Shown here: piece after piece, positions 37,221 through 51,049 of the stretch
How the letters are laid out: every line of letters starts with the position of its first letter
How positions within the stretch are numbered: the stretch's first letter is position 1
Translations under genes and position numbers: made by a program
Notes under the pieces: generated by a model
Seen by the model: the letters and a program-made list of their open reading frames with translations, nothing else
The model's database searches: none
Told to the model about the DNA's origin: nothing
NCBI GenBank assembly: GCA_026874595.1
Contig: CM049306.1
Location: forward strand, 18,593,019-18,657,018
From: Sipunculus nudus
Taxonomy: Eukaryota > Annelida > Sipuncula > Golfingiida > Sipunculidae
Direction of reading: 5' to 3'
Length of the DNA: 64,000 nucleotides

Positions 37221-40047
37221 ATGGTTTAAAACAACCTCCGCCGATCATTGTTCAACGGTCATAACTAATAACTGGTGTAATCTGCTCCAGGAGATTCCTC
37301 TCGGTTACTCTCAGTGAGAGATACCAATGGACAGGTTTCGTGCCATCACGCATAAACTGGGCATGTGACAGCAGACCCATCTGTTATCATTAAGATCTTA
37401 TACATGCCCGCCTAGAATGGCCAGATGCCTCATAAAACCGGTCAGGGATAGTTAATTTTCGGAAATCAGTTATACGCGAGTCGCCCTGTTTATCATTAGT
37501 AACTGTCTGACCGACACGTTAATGCGATCTTCCTGCAGACACCTGGAGTTCGTGGACTCTCAAGCTGGGCTCTGCCCTGAAAGTACTCAGTGACAACAGG
37601 CTATATAAATGTCTATTTCTAGAGCAATCACAGGCTATGATACGTGGTATAAAACACTGTATGGCGAAGGCCTAATTTCTTAGGACTGCGAAATTTATTT
37701 ATGTACCGATACTTATTCTAATGTTAAAGGTGTACGGCAAACAGAGAAGTGTAACGGAGTGAGTCAGGGAACATAATTGATTTGTTTTTGTTGATCAGGG
37801 CAGATTGTTTCCTTTTCGTGATATTATATCAAATCTATTCACCAAGTCCTACTCGGAAAAAAATAAGAACGTCAGTTTCGCACCAAAAAGCACCGACTTC
37901 TGGATTTCAGACAAGGCGTGTCTCCGTAATGTGCAAAAAACTGATAAATCTACTCTCCTCTCAGAAGTAACGACAACATTTCACAGCTCAGGGAGGTCTC
38001 AATTTGTTCCTGGTTTATGCGATAACTGGAGGTTATTGGAAAAAAATTGCATAAGCGTGAAATCTTATATTGCCCTTTGAAGACAAACACATTTCCTTTC
38101 AACACACCATGTTCTTAACCAGAAACCAAACGGGCGTCGGGGCAGATGGTTTAAGTCACCTGAAGAGGTTGAGTGATTGGTTTCGAGTCTGAACCTGACG
38201 TTTAAGCGTCTGACCGACGAAATCCAATATTGGAAAGCCTTCTGCAGTTTAACGCAGAGCTTCGTTATTGACTTCGTTCCCTTTGTCCCTAAGACTTATT
38301 TTCACAAACCAGTAGCACCAGCGAGGGAAGATGGGTTTAAGGACATAAGTTTGATACAGAACAGATAATAATCCAGTCAGTTAGAGATCATCTACCAAGT
38401 CTGTGACCAATGTATTATAGATGTCTCTGTCACTTTGGCATTATAGGCCCAATCCGTCTCTTCATTTATTTCAAAGATTCAGTTTTCCCGTCCTCTGCCC
38501 TAGTTGTCTCCCGGAGGATTTACGTGACATATAAATCTGGAGGGTTTTACCTTGTTCGGGTCTGCATATCATCAACTCTGTATACAAGGGGTCCGTTTCT
38601 TAACCTGTTTCTATAATTATATATGTTTAAATCGCCGCATCGTTACTTAGTCTGGAAGGTTTATTGGTGAATTCCCTGGTTCATATGAATCGGTTAACCT
38701 TCGGTACTGAAAACAGGACAGGTCAGCCAAAAGAAATAAAGGTCACAAAACAACATTACCCGGGGAGACCAGAGTACCTCAAGAACAGCTCAAGGTGCTG
38801 ATCAGGCACAAGGGTACGCAACCCAAATAGACATTCCAGCATGCATTTGAAGAAAGTGCATGGCCTTTACAGCCCGTCGTCTTTCGGCACAAATGTGGTG
38901 TTTTCATGATTTACTATATATATGTGTGTTATTGTGTCCGTCCCAGTCGACATTTCTCCTTTTGGTTTAAGATTAATGACCAGTTTATTGCACACTGTTT
39001 TTATTCTATGTTTAAACAAATGTGTCCTCAACTTTTATACCGTTACTGCTGCCCACCTGCCCCTTCCATATGCCCATTAAAAAAGGTAAACCATATTAAA
39101 ATTCTTCTTATAGTTTTCAAGTACTGTTATTATATTTTAAGGATCAAGTTCAAGGATCGGAGGGGGAAGCGCGACTGTCGAGGTATTTCACCCTTAGGGG
39201 TTGGGTGTTTGGGTGCAAGAGGGTGTGGAAACGGATGAATCCTCTCACGTTATCAGTCACTTTGGAAGACGACCACGTGTATAATAAAACACAGACCAGA
39301 CAATACTTGAGTGTTCTAAATTAAACAAATAAACAAATTAGTACCATGGCAACCATGCACAACATATTTAATTTCCGTTCATCTGGATAACTGAAGTTTA
39401 TTTAATTGTGTATATGTAATTCTATTATCTCATAAGATTTAACAAATGGTAATTTTCTTGCCATTTCAATTCACAGACCGGATGTACAAAACAGAGAACA
39501 AAATAAGCTATTAAAGTCCCCCTACCTCTGAAAGTGCTTGTATAAGATTTACAAGGAATAAAATACATGTGAACGTTATGCTTCCCTGAACCTCGGAGAT
39601 ATTGCCTGTCGCCTGAATATGTTCGTTACCCGAGGTTAATTTTCTAGATCGTCGCTCTGGATTGTATATTGATATTTATCTACGCCAGAGGCCTCCAGCT
39701 ATCCCGAAATTCTGTTCCCATTGGCACACTGTTCTTTTCGTTGACTTGCCTCATTTGCATTCTCCGCAACGTGCGTTAAATGGATAATTTGTTGTTCCCT
39801 GTTGTATGGAAAAACACTAATTCCCTATAAATCCATAACCATCATATTATATCTCTAGTGATAGACACATTAGTTTCCTGAATTCATTCTATACAGTGTT
39901 GGTCACAAGATCTGCATGGTCGTTGATTAGGGTATTGTTTTTTTTGTAAAGAAAAGCATCAATGTTTACATTTACTTCTGGGATTTTCCACGATAATGTC
40001 TGAATTAAAATTACTTTAAATAGATGGTCATCTTGAAAATTAAGAAG
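37221..40047. other. Gene-free stretch before the satellite
   Basis: Mostly unique sequence. Frames at 37782-38080 and 38906-39238 are in places of mixed composition but show no domain or splice evidence. 37260-37560 is GC-richer and could be regulatory or conserved non-coding DNA; an alignment to a related genome is needed to decide. Confidence 0.4.
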
Positions 40048-43000
40048 GTATTATAGTCCCTCATACCCTACAATATCATAGTCCCTGATACATTACAATA
40101 TCATAGTCCCTGATACCTCACAATATTAGAGTCCCTCATACCTTACAATATTAGAGTGCCTCATACCCTACAATATTATATTCCCTCATACCTTACAATA
40201 TTTCGGTCCCTAATACATTACAATGTTATAGTCCCTTATACCTTACAATATTAAAGTCCCTTATACCTAACAATATTACGGTCCCTCATACCTTACAATA
40301 TAAAAGTCCCTCATACCTTACAATTTTATAGTCCCTCATACCTTACAATATTATAGTCCCTCATACCTTACAATATTATAGTCCCTCATACCTTACAATA
40401 TTATAGTCTCTCATACCTTACAAAATTATAGTCCCTTATACCTTACAATATAATAGTCCCTCATACCTTACAATATTACATTCCTTATACCTTACAATAT
40501 TACAGTCCCTGACACCTTACAATATAACACTCCCTGACACCTTACAATATTACAGTCCCTTATACCTTACAATATAACAGTCCTTATACCTTACAATATT
40601 ATAGTCACTGATACCTTACAATATTAGAGTCCCTCATACCTTACAATATTATAGTCCCTTATACCTTACAATATAATAGTCCCTCATACCTTACAATATT
40701 ACATTCCTTATACCTTACAATATTACAGTCCCTGACACCTTACAATATAACACTCCCTGTCACCTTACAATATTACAGTCCCTTATACCTTACAATATAA
40801 CAGTCCTTATACCTTACAATATTATAGTCCCTTATACCTTACAATATAACAGTCCCTTAGACCTTACAATATAACAGTCCCTGACACCTTACAATATTAC
40901 AGTCCCTTCAACCTTACAATATTACAGTCCCTGATACCTTACAATATTATAGTCCCTGATACCTTACAAAATTACAGTCCCTTATACCTTACAATATTAT
41001 AGTCCCTGACACCTTACAATATTATAGTCCCTTATACCTAACAATATTACGGTCCCGCATACCTTACAATATAATAGTCCCTTATACCTTACAATTTTAT
41101 AGTCCCTCATACCTTACAATATTATAGTCCCTCATACCTTACAATATTAGAGTCCCTCAAACCTTACAATATTAGAGTCCCTCATACCGTACAATATTAG
41201 AGTCCCTTATGCCCTACAATATTATAGTCCCTCATACCTTACAATATTACGGTCCCTAATACATTACAATGTTGTAGTCCCTTATACCTTACAATAATAC
41301 AGTCCCTGATACCTTCCAATATTACAGTCCCTGAAACCTTACAATATTACAGTCCCTCATACCTTAAAATATGACAGTCCCTAATACCTTACAATAGTAT
41401 AGTCCCTGACAGCTTACAATATTATAGTCCCTGATACGTTGCAATATTACAGTCCCTGATACCTTACAATATTATAGTCCCTGATACCTTACAATATTAG
41501 AGTCCCTGATACCTTACAATATTATAGTCCCTCATACCTTACAGTCCCTGATACCTTAAAATATTATAGTCCCGGATACCTTACAATATTACAGTTCCTG
41601 ATACCTTACAATGTTATAGCCCTGATACCTTACAACATTATAGTCTCTTATACCTTACAATATTATAGTCCCTGATACCTTACAATATTAGAGTCCCTGA
41701 TACCTTACAATATTAGAGTCCCTCATACCTTACAATATTAGAGTCCCTTATGCCCTACAATATTATAGTCCCTCATACCTTACAATATTACGATCCCTAA
41801 TACATTACAATGTTATAGTCCCTTATACCTTACAATAATACAGTCCCTGATACCTTCCAATATTACAGTCCCTGAAACCTTACAATATTACAGTCCCTGA
41901 TACCTTAAAATATTACAGTCCCTTATACCTTACAATAGTATAGTCCCTGACAGCTTACAATATTATAGTCCCTGATACGTTGCAATATTACAGTCCCTGA
42001 TACCTTACAATATTATAGTCCCTGATACCTTACAATATTATAGTCCCTGATACCTTACAATATTATAGTCCCTAATACCTTACAATATTATAGTCCCTGA
42101 TACTATACAATATTAGAGTCCCTGATACCTTACAATATTATAGTCCCTTATACCTTACAGTCCCTGATACCTTAAAATATTATAGTCCCGGATACCTTAC
42201 AATATAACAGTTCCTGATACCTTACAATGTTATAGCCCTGATACCTTACAACATTATAGTCTCTTATACCTTACAATATTACAGTCCCTGATACCTTCCA
42301 ATATTACAGTCCCTGAAACCTTACAATATTACAGTCCCTGATACCTTAAAATATTACAGTCCCTTATACCTTACAATAGTATAGTCCCTGACAGCTTACA
42401 ATATTATAGTCCCTGATACGTTGCAATATTACAGTCCCTGATACCTTAAAATATTACAGTCCCTCATACCTTACAATGGTATAGTCCCTGACAGCTTACA
42501 ATATTATAGTCCCTGATACGTTGCAATATTACAGTCCCTGATACCTTACAATATTATAGTCCCTGATACCTTACAATATTATAGTCCCTGATACCTTACA
42601 ATATTATAATCCCTAATACCTTACAATATTATAGTTCCTGATACTATACAATATTAGAGTCCCTGATACCTTACAATATTATAGTCCCTTATACCTTACA
42701 GTCCCTGATACCTTAAAATATTATAGTCCCGGATACCTTACAATATTACAGTTCCTGATACCTTACATTGTTATAGCCCTGATACCTTACAACTTTATAG
42801 TCTCTTATACCATACAATATGACAGTCCCTGATACCTTACAATATTATAGTCCCTGATACCTAACAATATTATAGTCCCTGATACCTTACAATATTATAG
42901 TCCCTTATACCTTACAATATTACAGTCCCTTATACCTAACAAAATATTAGTCCCTTATACCTTACAATATCATAGTCCCTCATACCTTACAATATTATAG

Positions 43001-45795
43001 TCTCTCATACCTTACAATATTATAGTCCCTTATACCGTACAATATTATAGTCCCTCATACCTTACAATATTACATTCCTTATACCTTACAATATTACAGT
43101 CCCTGACACCTTACAATATAACACTCCCTGACACCTTACAATTGTACAGTCCCTTATACTTTACAATATAACAGTCCGTTAGACCTTACAATATTACAGT
43201 CCCTGATACCTTACAATATTACAGTCCCTGATACCTTACAATATTAGAGTCCATCATACCTTACAATATTATAGTCCCTCATACCTTACAATATTATAGT
43301 CTCTCATACCCTACAATATTATAGTCCCTGACACCTTACAATATTACAGTCCCTGACACCTTACAATATTACAGTCCCTTATACCTTACAATATAACAGT
43401 CCCTAATACCTTACAATATTACATTCCTTATACCTTACAATATTACAGTCCCTGGCACCTAAAAATATTACAGTCCCTGACACCTTACAATATTACAGTC
43501 CCTGATACCTTACAATATTACAGTCTCTGATACCTTACAATATTAGAGTCCATCATACCTTACAATATTATAGTCCCTCATACCTTACAATATTATAGTC
43601 TCTCATACCCTACAATATTATAGTCCCTGACACCTTACAATATTACAGTCCCTGACACCTTACAATATTACAGTCCCTTATACCTTACAATATAACAGTC
43701 CCTAATACCTTACAATATTACATTCCTTATACCTTACAATATTACAGTCCCTGGCACCTAAAAATATTACAGTCCCTGACACCTTACAATATTACAGTCC
43801 CTGATACCTTACAATATTACAGTCCCTGATACCTTACAATATCATAATCCCTCATACCTTACAATATTATTGTCTCTCATACCTTACAATATTATAGTCC
43901 CTTATACCTTACAATATTATAGTCCCTCATACCTTACAATATTACATTCCTTATACCTTACAATATTACAGTCCCTGACACCTTACAATATAACACTCCC
44001 TGACACCTTACAATTGTACAGTCCCTTATACTTTACAATATAACAGTCCGTTAGACCTTACAATATTACAGTCCCTGATACCTTACAATATTACAGTCCC
44101 TGATACCTTACAATATTAGAGTCCATTATACCTTACAATATTATAGTCCCTCATACCTTACAATATTATAGTCTCTCATACCCTACAATATTATAGTCCC
44201 TGACACCTTACAATATTACAGTCCCTGACACCTTACAATATTACAGTCCCTTATACCTTACAATATAACAGTCCCTAATACCTTACAATATTACATTCCT
44301 TATACCTTACAATATTACAGTCCCTGGCACCTAAAAATATTACAGTCCCTGACACATTACAATATTACAGTCCCTGATACCTTACAATATTACAGTCCCT
44401 GATACCTTACAATATAAGAGTCCATCATACCTTACAATATTATAGTCCCTCATACCTTACAATATTATAGTCTCTCATACCCTACAATATTATAGTCCCT
44501 GACACCTTACAATATTACAGTCCCTGACACCTTACAATATTACAGTCCCTTATACCTTACAATATAACAGTCCCTAATACCTTACAATATTACATTCCTT
44601 ATACCTTACAATATTACAGTCCCTGGCACCTAAAAATATTACAGTCCCTGACACCTTACAATATTACAGTCCCTGATACCTTACAATATTACAGTCCCTG
44701 ATACCTTACAATATCATAATCCCTCATACCTTACAATATTATTGTCTCTCATACCTTACAATATTATAGTCCCTTATACCTTACAATATTATAGTCCCTC
44801 ATACCTTACAATATTACATTCCTTATACCTTACAATATTACAGTCCCTGACACCTTACAATATAACACTCCCTGACACCTTACAATTGTACAGTCCCTTC
44901 TACCTTACAATATAACAGTCCGTTAGACCTTACAATATTACAGTCCCTGATACCTTACAATATTACAGTCCCTGATACCTTACAATATTAGAGTCCCTCA
45001 TACCTTACAATATTATAGTCCCTCATACCTCACAATATTATAGTCTCTCATACCCTACAATATTATAGTCCCTGACATCTTACAATATTACAATCCCTTA
45101 TACCTTACAATATAACCGTCCCTAATACCTTACAATATTACATTCCTTATACCTTACAATATTACAGTCCCTGGCACCTAAAAATATTACAGTCCCTGAC
45201 ACCTTACAATATTATAGTCCCTGATACCTTACAAAATTAAAGTCCCTGATACCTTACAATATTATAGTCCCTAATACCTTACAACATTATTGTCCCTGAT
45301 ACCTTACAATATTAGAGTCCCTGATACCTTACAATATTATAGTCCCTTATACCTTACAATATTAAAGTCCCTGATACCTTACAATATTATAGACCCGGAT
45401 ACCTTACAATATTACAGTCCATGATACCTTACAATGTTATAGTCCTTGATACCTTACAATATTAGAGTCCCTAATACCTTACAATATTATAGTCCCTGAT
45501 ACCTTACATTATTATAGTCCCTTATACCTTACAATATTACAGTCCCTTATACCTAACAAAATATTAGTCCCTTATACCTTACAATATCAAAGTCCCTTAT
45601 ACCTTACAATATTAGAGTCCCTGATATCTTACAATATTATTGTCCCTGATACCTTACAATATTATATACCCTGATACCTTACAATATTAGAGTCCCTTAT
45701 ACCTTACAATATTAGAGTCCCTGATACCTTACAATATTATAGTCCCTTATACCTTACAATATTACAGTCCCTGATACCTTACAATATAACATAAC
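40048..45795. repeat. Satellite array of about 25 bp units with higher-order structure
   Basis: About 5.7 kb (around 230 units) of a 25 bp monomer: AGTCCCT, one variable base or two, then ATACCTTACAATATTA. Many units are 24 or 25 bp. Variants (AGTCCATCAT, GGCACCTAAAA, CATTCCTTATACC, CACTCCCTGACACC) recur at fixed distances. The TACATTCCTT variant starts at 43071, 43943 and 44815, exactly 872 bp apart, and GAGTCC variants at 43247, 44119 and 44991 repeat that spacing. A 299 bp sub-block is duplicated inside each 872 bp unit (43247/43546, 44119/44418). In the first half, 541 bp (41211/41752) and 223 bp (40451/40674) blocks recur. Stops occur in all frames, so it is not coding. Confidence 0.97.
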
Positions 45796-45796
45796 A

Positions 45797-46126
45797 TTAA
45801 CAGTTACGCTCTTTACACAGCGCTTTACCCATAGGCAAACTACCTGTATCATAAGTAGCTTCTCTAGAAGCACAAAATTTCCTCTGCCTCGGGATCGTAC
45901 ATAACAGTGTTTTGTGAGGTAATATGGTTTTCTCCATCTTTGATATTTTACAGCGTCCTTTAACGTCCCTGAAAGTCTGAAATTGAGGATATTGTGCCAG
46001 CTTTATTTCAGACGAAACAAGAAATGTTAAAGATAACTGGTGCTTAGTAAAACACCTGCTAACTTTAATAAGCGGTTCTATGTTATGTGTGAACGAAATC
46101 GGCAAAAATATTTTTGGGGTCGCCAA
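45797..46126 (-). CDS. Unrecognised 109-residue ORF beside the satellite, doubtful
   Basis: An open frame from ATG to stop whose 3' end touches the end of the satellite array. Composition is mixed and basic with several cysteines (for example KGRCKISKMEKT and IPRQRKFCASRE). I recognise no family, splice site or targeting signal. It may be chance or a fragment of a mobile element. Confidence 0.15.
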   Translation of the reverse strand: MATPKIFLPISFTHNIEPLIKVSRCFTKHQLSLTFLVSSEIKLAQYPQFQTFRDVKGRCKISKMEKTILPHKTLLCTIPRQRKFCASREATYDTGSLPMGKALCKERNC

Positions 46127-48352
46127 TAAAAGTCTTTTTCACCCTATTTTTTCACTCATAAATATGATATAAAAATATGCCATTGATACTCGATGACATT
46201 CATTACTAACTGTCCAACTTATGTGTTTGCCGCATTGCAGAATAAAAACTTGATCATGGTTTAATCTACAGAAATCCCCCCCCCCCTCCCCATTTTATTT
46301 TGGAAGGTTTACAACCATGGGCAGGGTAATCCTAGAACTTGGTCCACTGTGGGAATCAACAAGGATATAAAAATAAGATTAAACCAAATCCCTTTTACCG
46401 GTAGATGTTCTCGTTCTTTAGTCTGCATCACTTAAATATAAAAAAGGTCGTATGAGTATTATTACAGCCTTTTCCCTCGACGTCAGTCGTTCCTTCAAGA
46501 GATATGAGGCACTGAATAATAAATGAGGTATTGAATCCGATTTAAATGCATGACATTGCGGGTCATTGCAGGAGGGTTGTCCCTCAATAGACGATTTAAT
46601 GTGATTATTTCCAATCCTACATGGTGCTGTTCAAAACTAATATTTTTTTATGTCTATCAATTTTGAATAAAAACATAAATGTCATTGAAAGCATGTTAAA
46701 GTAAGAAATACGAAACATATTCAGGATTTGATGGTTATACAAAGAAAGTAATTTTTCTAACCTTCTGGGGGGAGAAGGGGCAACCATTATATATGGAGGT
46801 TAACGGAAAATTGCCTCAGCGTTCCTGTTTTCTTCCGATGATATATTTTCTCAGTGAGAAATAAACAAGAATGCTCCGTCGATAATACCTCACCGTGGAA
46901 CTCGGAACAATTACTGGCGGGTTAGTAAACAATGGAATCGAGATCGTACTGATATATTACTTAAATATATTTAGGCACGTGCCTATTAAAGCCATGCACA
47001 CTGAAGCTTAGTTCGGTGTCAGGGGATAGTGTCTGTCTTTGTTTCCGCTTCCTCTTTGTGTTAAGTGCTTTATTTACATTTTAGCACTTTTTGCGAGGAA
47101 CAGCCCTTCGCGTTTGCATGAAACAGTGCGACATAAATGAGTCTTTCTCCCAAATAATCAGAATCCATTCTTTATCGAAACTTAAACACCATTAGGTTGA
47201 AAGATAAATCCTGTTTGATATAATGACCCCCCCCCCCCCAAACACGCACACACACAAAGTTACTTTAATATGTTGCAAAATTTAAATTCTGCTGAGAATG
47301 GCAATATGGGTTCTGATCTTGATATCTCAACTTTTAAGAGACCACTTGAAAAAAAGTGGCACAAAATTCCGTCAGTACACATCGATGAACAGTGATATGA
47401 AACGGCAGATTGGAGGGACTATCTATAACTGGCTAAATATTTGTATTAGGGATTTTTAACGGTTATTAGATTGTAAACAAGGAAACACCTTCACACCTGA
47501 TACTAAACATAAATAAAAACGCAAATTAAATGCATGCATACATTGACATACTGAAGAATTAGTGTAATAATTAGTTCATCAAACTTCATTTGGTGGAATT
47601 GCTTTGTGAATTGTGCCATTGTGTATTCAGTGTTTATTGCCATTGTGTTTGTTGTTATAAACTGCCACTGTGTTTATTTGACCATTGTTAACATAGCACA
47701 GACTGATACATCACTCGTAGTCGGGTTAACTGGATTCTTCAATTAATTATTGACTGTTCCACGTACTCTGGGTTCTTCCGGGGTGTATATACATGATAGT
47801 ATTTCTTAGAATCAACAGTGTATAAATAGAAGCGCTAGCATTCCCAGACTGTTGTCAACCCAAGTTCTACCCGAAACAGATAACATTGACCAGGGAACGT
47901 CAGTACCACATTTAACATTCTACTAAATGAATATCAGTATGTACACGAAGGATATTATACATTTGTAAGTGACTGGAGTATGTAGTCAGTTCTGCTATAT
48001 TTGGATGCTGACTGGTCCATTTATTCCATCTATTTTCCAATAGACTCCTAACAATGGAGAGTATGCAGAATTGGGCCCTTGCTGCCACTTCACAAAATTC
48101 AATTGACTACCACGGTTAGAGATGTATTTTTGGAAAAAAACATGCACTGTTCAGCATCGAATTTTGATAACTGAAATAAAAATACGAAAAAGAAGGGTTA
48201 GCATTTAAAATGATAAGTTATAATCATATATTTTTAAACCGATCATGGAATATATTAAAAAAATGTCCTTTTTTCTACATCTATACGATACATTATTAAT
48301 GCTCCCCTGCATGGTTGAGCACTTTCACTATGATGTATTGAATTTCTATGTG

Positions 48353-48401
<49 letters not shown>

Positions 48402-48423
48402 AATTGCCTTTGCGATATATTAC
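46127..48423. other. Gene-free stretch with one promoter-like word
   Basis: C runs at 46276-46288 and 47225-47239. TATAAATAG at 47821-47829 is preceded by GACTGTTC-containing text that resembles the solo LTR upstream of its own TATA box, so a diverged LTR is possible. A (TA)n run lies at about 48357-48398. No exon supported. Confidence 0.4.
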
Positions 48424-48625
48424 CAGTGGCGGATCCAGATGTTGTATTACATTTAAAAGAAAATATTTTGCAAGCTATAAACGTTGATGCGCCTTATCGC
48501 CATTGACAAAGCATGTTGAACATGATTAAAATGTTATATCCTATGTTTGAAGAAATATGAATATTAAATATTGAACCCCTCTATTGTTTGACTGCGGCCC
48601 CCTCCCCTCCCTCAATCCTGGGCTT
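48424..48625. mobile_element. Fragment of the CAGTGGCGGATC hAT-like family
   Basis: Starts CAGTGGCGGATCCAG and then follows, in order, the words TTTTGCAAG, TATAAACG, ATGCGCC and AATATTAAATATTGAACC, also seen at 51250-51380. The other end is missing. Confidence 0.65.
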
Positions 48626-48654
48626 TCTAAAACACTGCTAACCTGTGAGTTAGA

Positions 48655-49160
48655 TGCAGGTCATTCTAAGGGTAGGATCAAAATATTTGCCATGTGGTAG
48701 TATTTGACATCAGAGGCTTATATGGTCGTCTTATATTTGCTAAATAATGAAGAAAATATTGTTACACAAAATTTATTACATTAGTGACCTCCTTTCTTCC
48801 ACTTGGTACCGATTCACACAAAGATGTCAAGCCATCATTATGGACGCAAAGACAAAATTTCGGAATAAAACCGGCCTCATTATTAAAAACCGCTGCATGA
48901 ATATACGTAAGTCCACCGTGATTGTATTATTAATTATTTTTCCCTAGAGAATCACGTGACATTTTGTCTTACTTCGGTAAAATGAGAGTTTGACAATCAG
49001 ATGAAAATGAAGAAGTACTGGTACATATGGCGTGCACATCTGCATGTACAAGAATGGATACTTGGACGTACTAGAACCTAATAGCTTGTACTGCCACCCC
49101 AACGTCTTTAGTTTATTGAAATTCGACGTTTGGGTGGCAGGCTGACGCTACCATGAGAGG
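48655..49160. repeat. Segmental duplication, copy A (no LTR inside)
   Basis: Shares a colinear series of words with 53030-54275: TTCTAAGGGT, GTATTTGA-ATCAGAGGCTT, TTTGCTAAATAAT, CTGCATGAATA versus CTGAATGAATA, TTATTTTTCCC, GTTTGA-A-GCAGATGAA, and GGGTGGCAGGCTG. At the matching point of copy B a 756 bp solo LTR is present. Copy A reads straight through. Confidence 0.75.
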
Positions 49161-50293
49161 GGGTTCGTGATGGACCGTCAATTGGCTATGGTTTTCTCCG
49201 GGTTCTCCGGTTTCTTCCACCTGTACAGCCTGCATGAGGAACGTCAGCATCATAGAGGGTGCCTCGTATTAGTTATAATTGCGAGTTGTACAAACCATGT
49301 AAAATTAATAAAGATAAGGAAGATTATATCCTGCATCCAACTCCTCACGTGTAGATTTTGGGTATATAATCATTCCCATTGCTGGGTCATAGCACAAAAT
49401 AAATATTGATAAAAGATCATTTCGTGTTTATGGTTATAGAACCTTCGTTGTGGATTATTTTACCAATCAACTGACAAGTCTGTGTAGATTTTGTTTATAT
49501 TAATGAAACAATGGTCATTTACATTTACAGACAAAAAAAAGAAACGGTAACCATGTGGTACTGTTAAGACAATATGAACCAACCTTGCTTGTCTGAAAAG
49601 CTCTTTGGTTAAATATGAACCCCCCCCCCCCCCCCCCCCATATGAACCCAACAGTCAATTTATCACAAATTCAAGACCAGAGAATCAGTTTAAACAATAC
49701 ACATGTTAAATGCAAATAAATCACGAAATATGTCGAAATATACATAAATATAGTCTAAATACAGTGAGAGGGAGAGCAGATTGTCCAAACGTTTATGTAT
49801 GGCCAGAGGAAACGCAGTGCACACAATCCTTTTAAGACAAATCACCATAACCAAGTGTTCTAATAAATTGACTTTTCCAATATATCATCGTTGAGAAGGA
49901 TGTCCCGGGGATCTTGTAACCAGGTTGAGGCGCGGGCCACATGGTGACAGATTGGGTAGTTGTGAGGTTATAAAATACGTTTTGAAGAAGGAATTAAGGT
50001 AATGGATCGTCAATGGCAACAGGTAAATAATGCTTAAGTGCACTTTATCAAGTTCCAGTAAAGCAGTGGACCGTTCATTATATGTTGAATCGGCTCGGCA
50101 AACGCGTGGTCATACCGCCTATATAACATAAAAAACTGCTTTATTTTACACACACAGATATATATAATAAATATAAATATATAATTAACTTATTTGGTGA
50201 TATTTCTTACTTAAAACGCAGTACACATTACCAGCATGTCATGGTATATCATACAGCCTCTATAACATAAAAAAACTGCTTTTTCACACACAC

Positions 50294-50328
<35 letters not shown>

Positions 50329-50799
50329 CATAGTTTGTCTAGACAACGACCACATTCTGCCGTGTACAGTTAATGATGCTGTGCATCTATTACTTTTGAT
50401 TAATAAAGTTATTCTTATTCTGGAACTTTAACTGTACTTTATTTTTTATAATATTTACTTTGTCAGATGTAATATTCAGAATTACTTATTACCTGTAGAA
50501 GCCGTTGGTAAGATTAAGAGAAGCGTACATTGTAGCACCTGGGTTGTGTTTAAAATTACGTATGGGCCGCCGTTTGATTAGGGCACATCCGGACCTACTA
50601 GCAAACAATGAATACACATGTCATGATAATAAATCCTATTAAAGTAAATAAACAAGTTAAACGGTTACATATGTAAGATAACAATACAGGTATTGACCTC
50701 AAAAAATGCCCAGGGGGGCCGCAGGGGGCCATGCCTCCCCCCCCCCCCCCCGGTCCCATCCAGTGCTCGACGTCCTTTCGGGATTTCACTTGGTCTAAT

Positions 50800-50852
<53 letters not shown>

Positions 50853-51049
50853 CAATAAATTGCGGATCCAGAGGGGGCGACCTCGACGCGGCCCCCGTTG
50901 GGCAGCAATATCTCTCATGTTATCTAATTTCCAAATTTTCGTGATTAATTTTCATTTTTCATATTTCAAATTAGCAATTAGATTGTATTTTAGTTATATG
51001 GAGTCTATTACTTTCAAATTCATTAGTTGATGATGAGTATATACATGAA
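49161..51049. other. Gene-free repeat-rich stretch
   Basis: Includes GGTTTTCTCCGGGTTCTCCGG at about 49188, a phrase common in invertebrate repeats. It also has a C run at 49620-49640, an imperfect direct duplication (CTATATAACATAAAAAACTG near 50118; CTCTATAACATAAAAAAACTG, split as CTCTATAACAT and AAAAACTG, near 50256), and (TA)n runs at 50295-50324 and 50803-50848. A GGGGGCCATGCC element end is at about 50720. No gene supported. Confidence 0.5.

Noticed and set aside
40048-45795. CRISPR array
   Set aside because: Unit length is about 25 bp with no unique spacers between conserved repeats and the context is eukaryotic; it is a satellite.
49167-49409. 80-codon frame as a small gene
   Set aside because: It starts in the GGTTTTCTCCGGGTTCTCCGG repeat phrase common in invertebrate non-coding DNA and has no domain.
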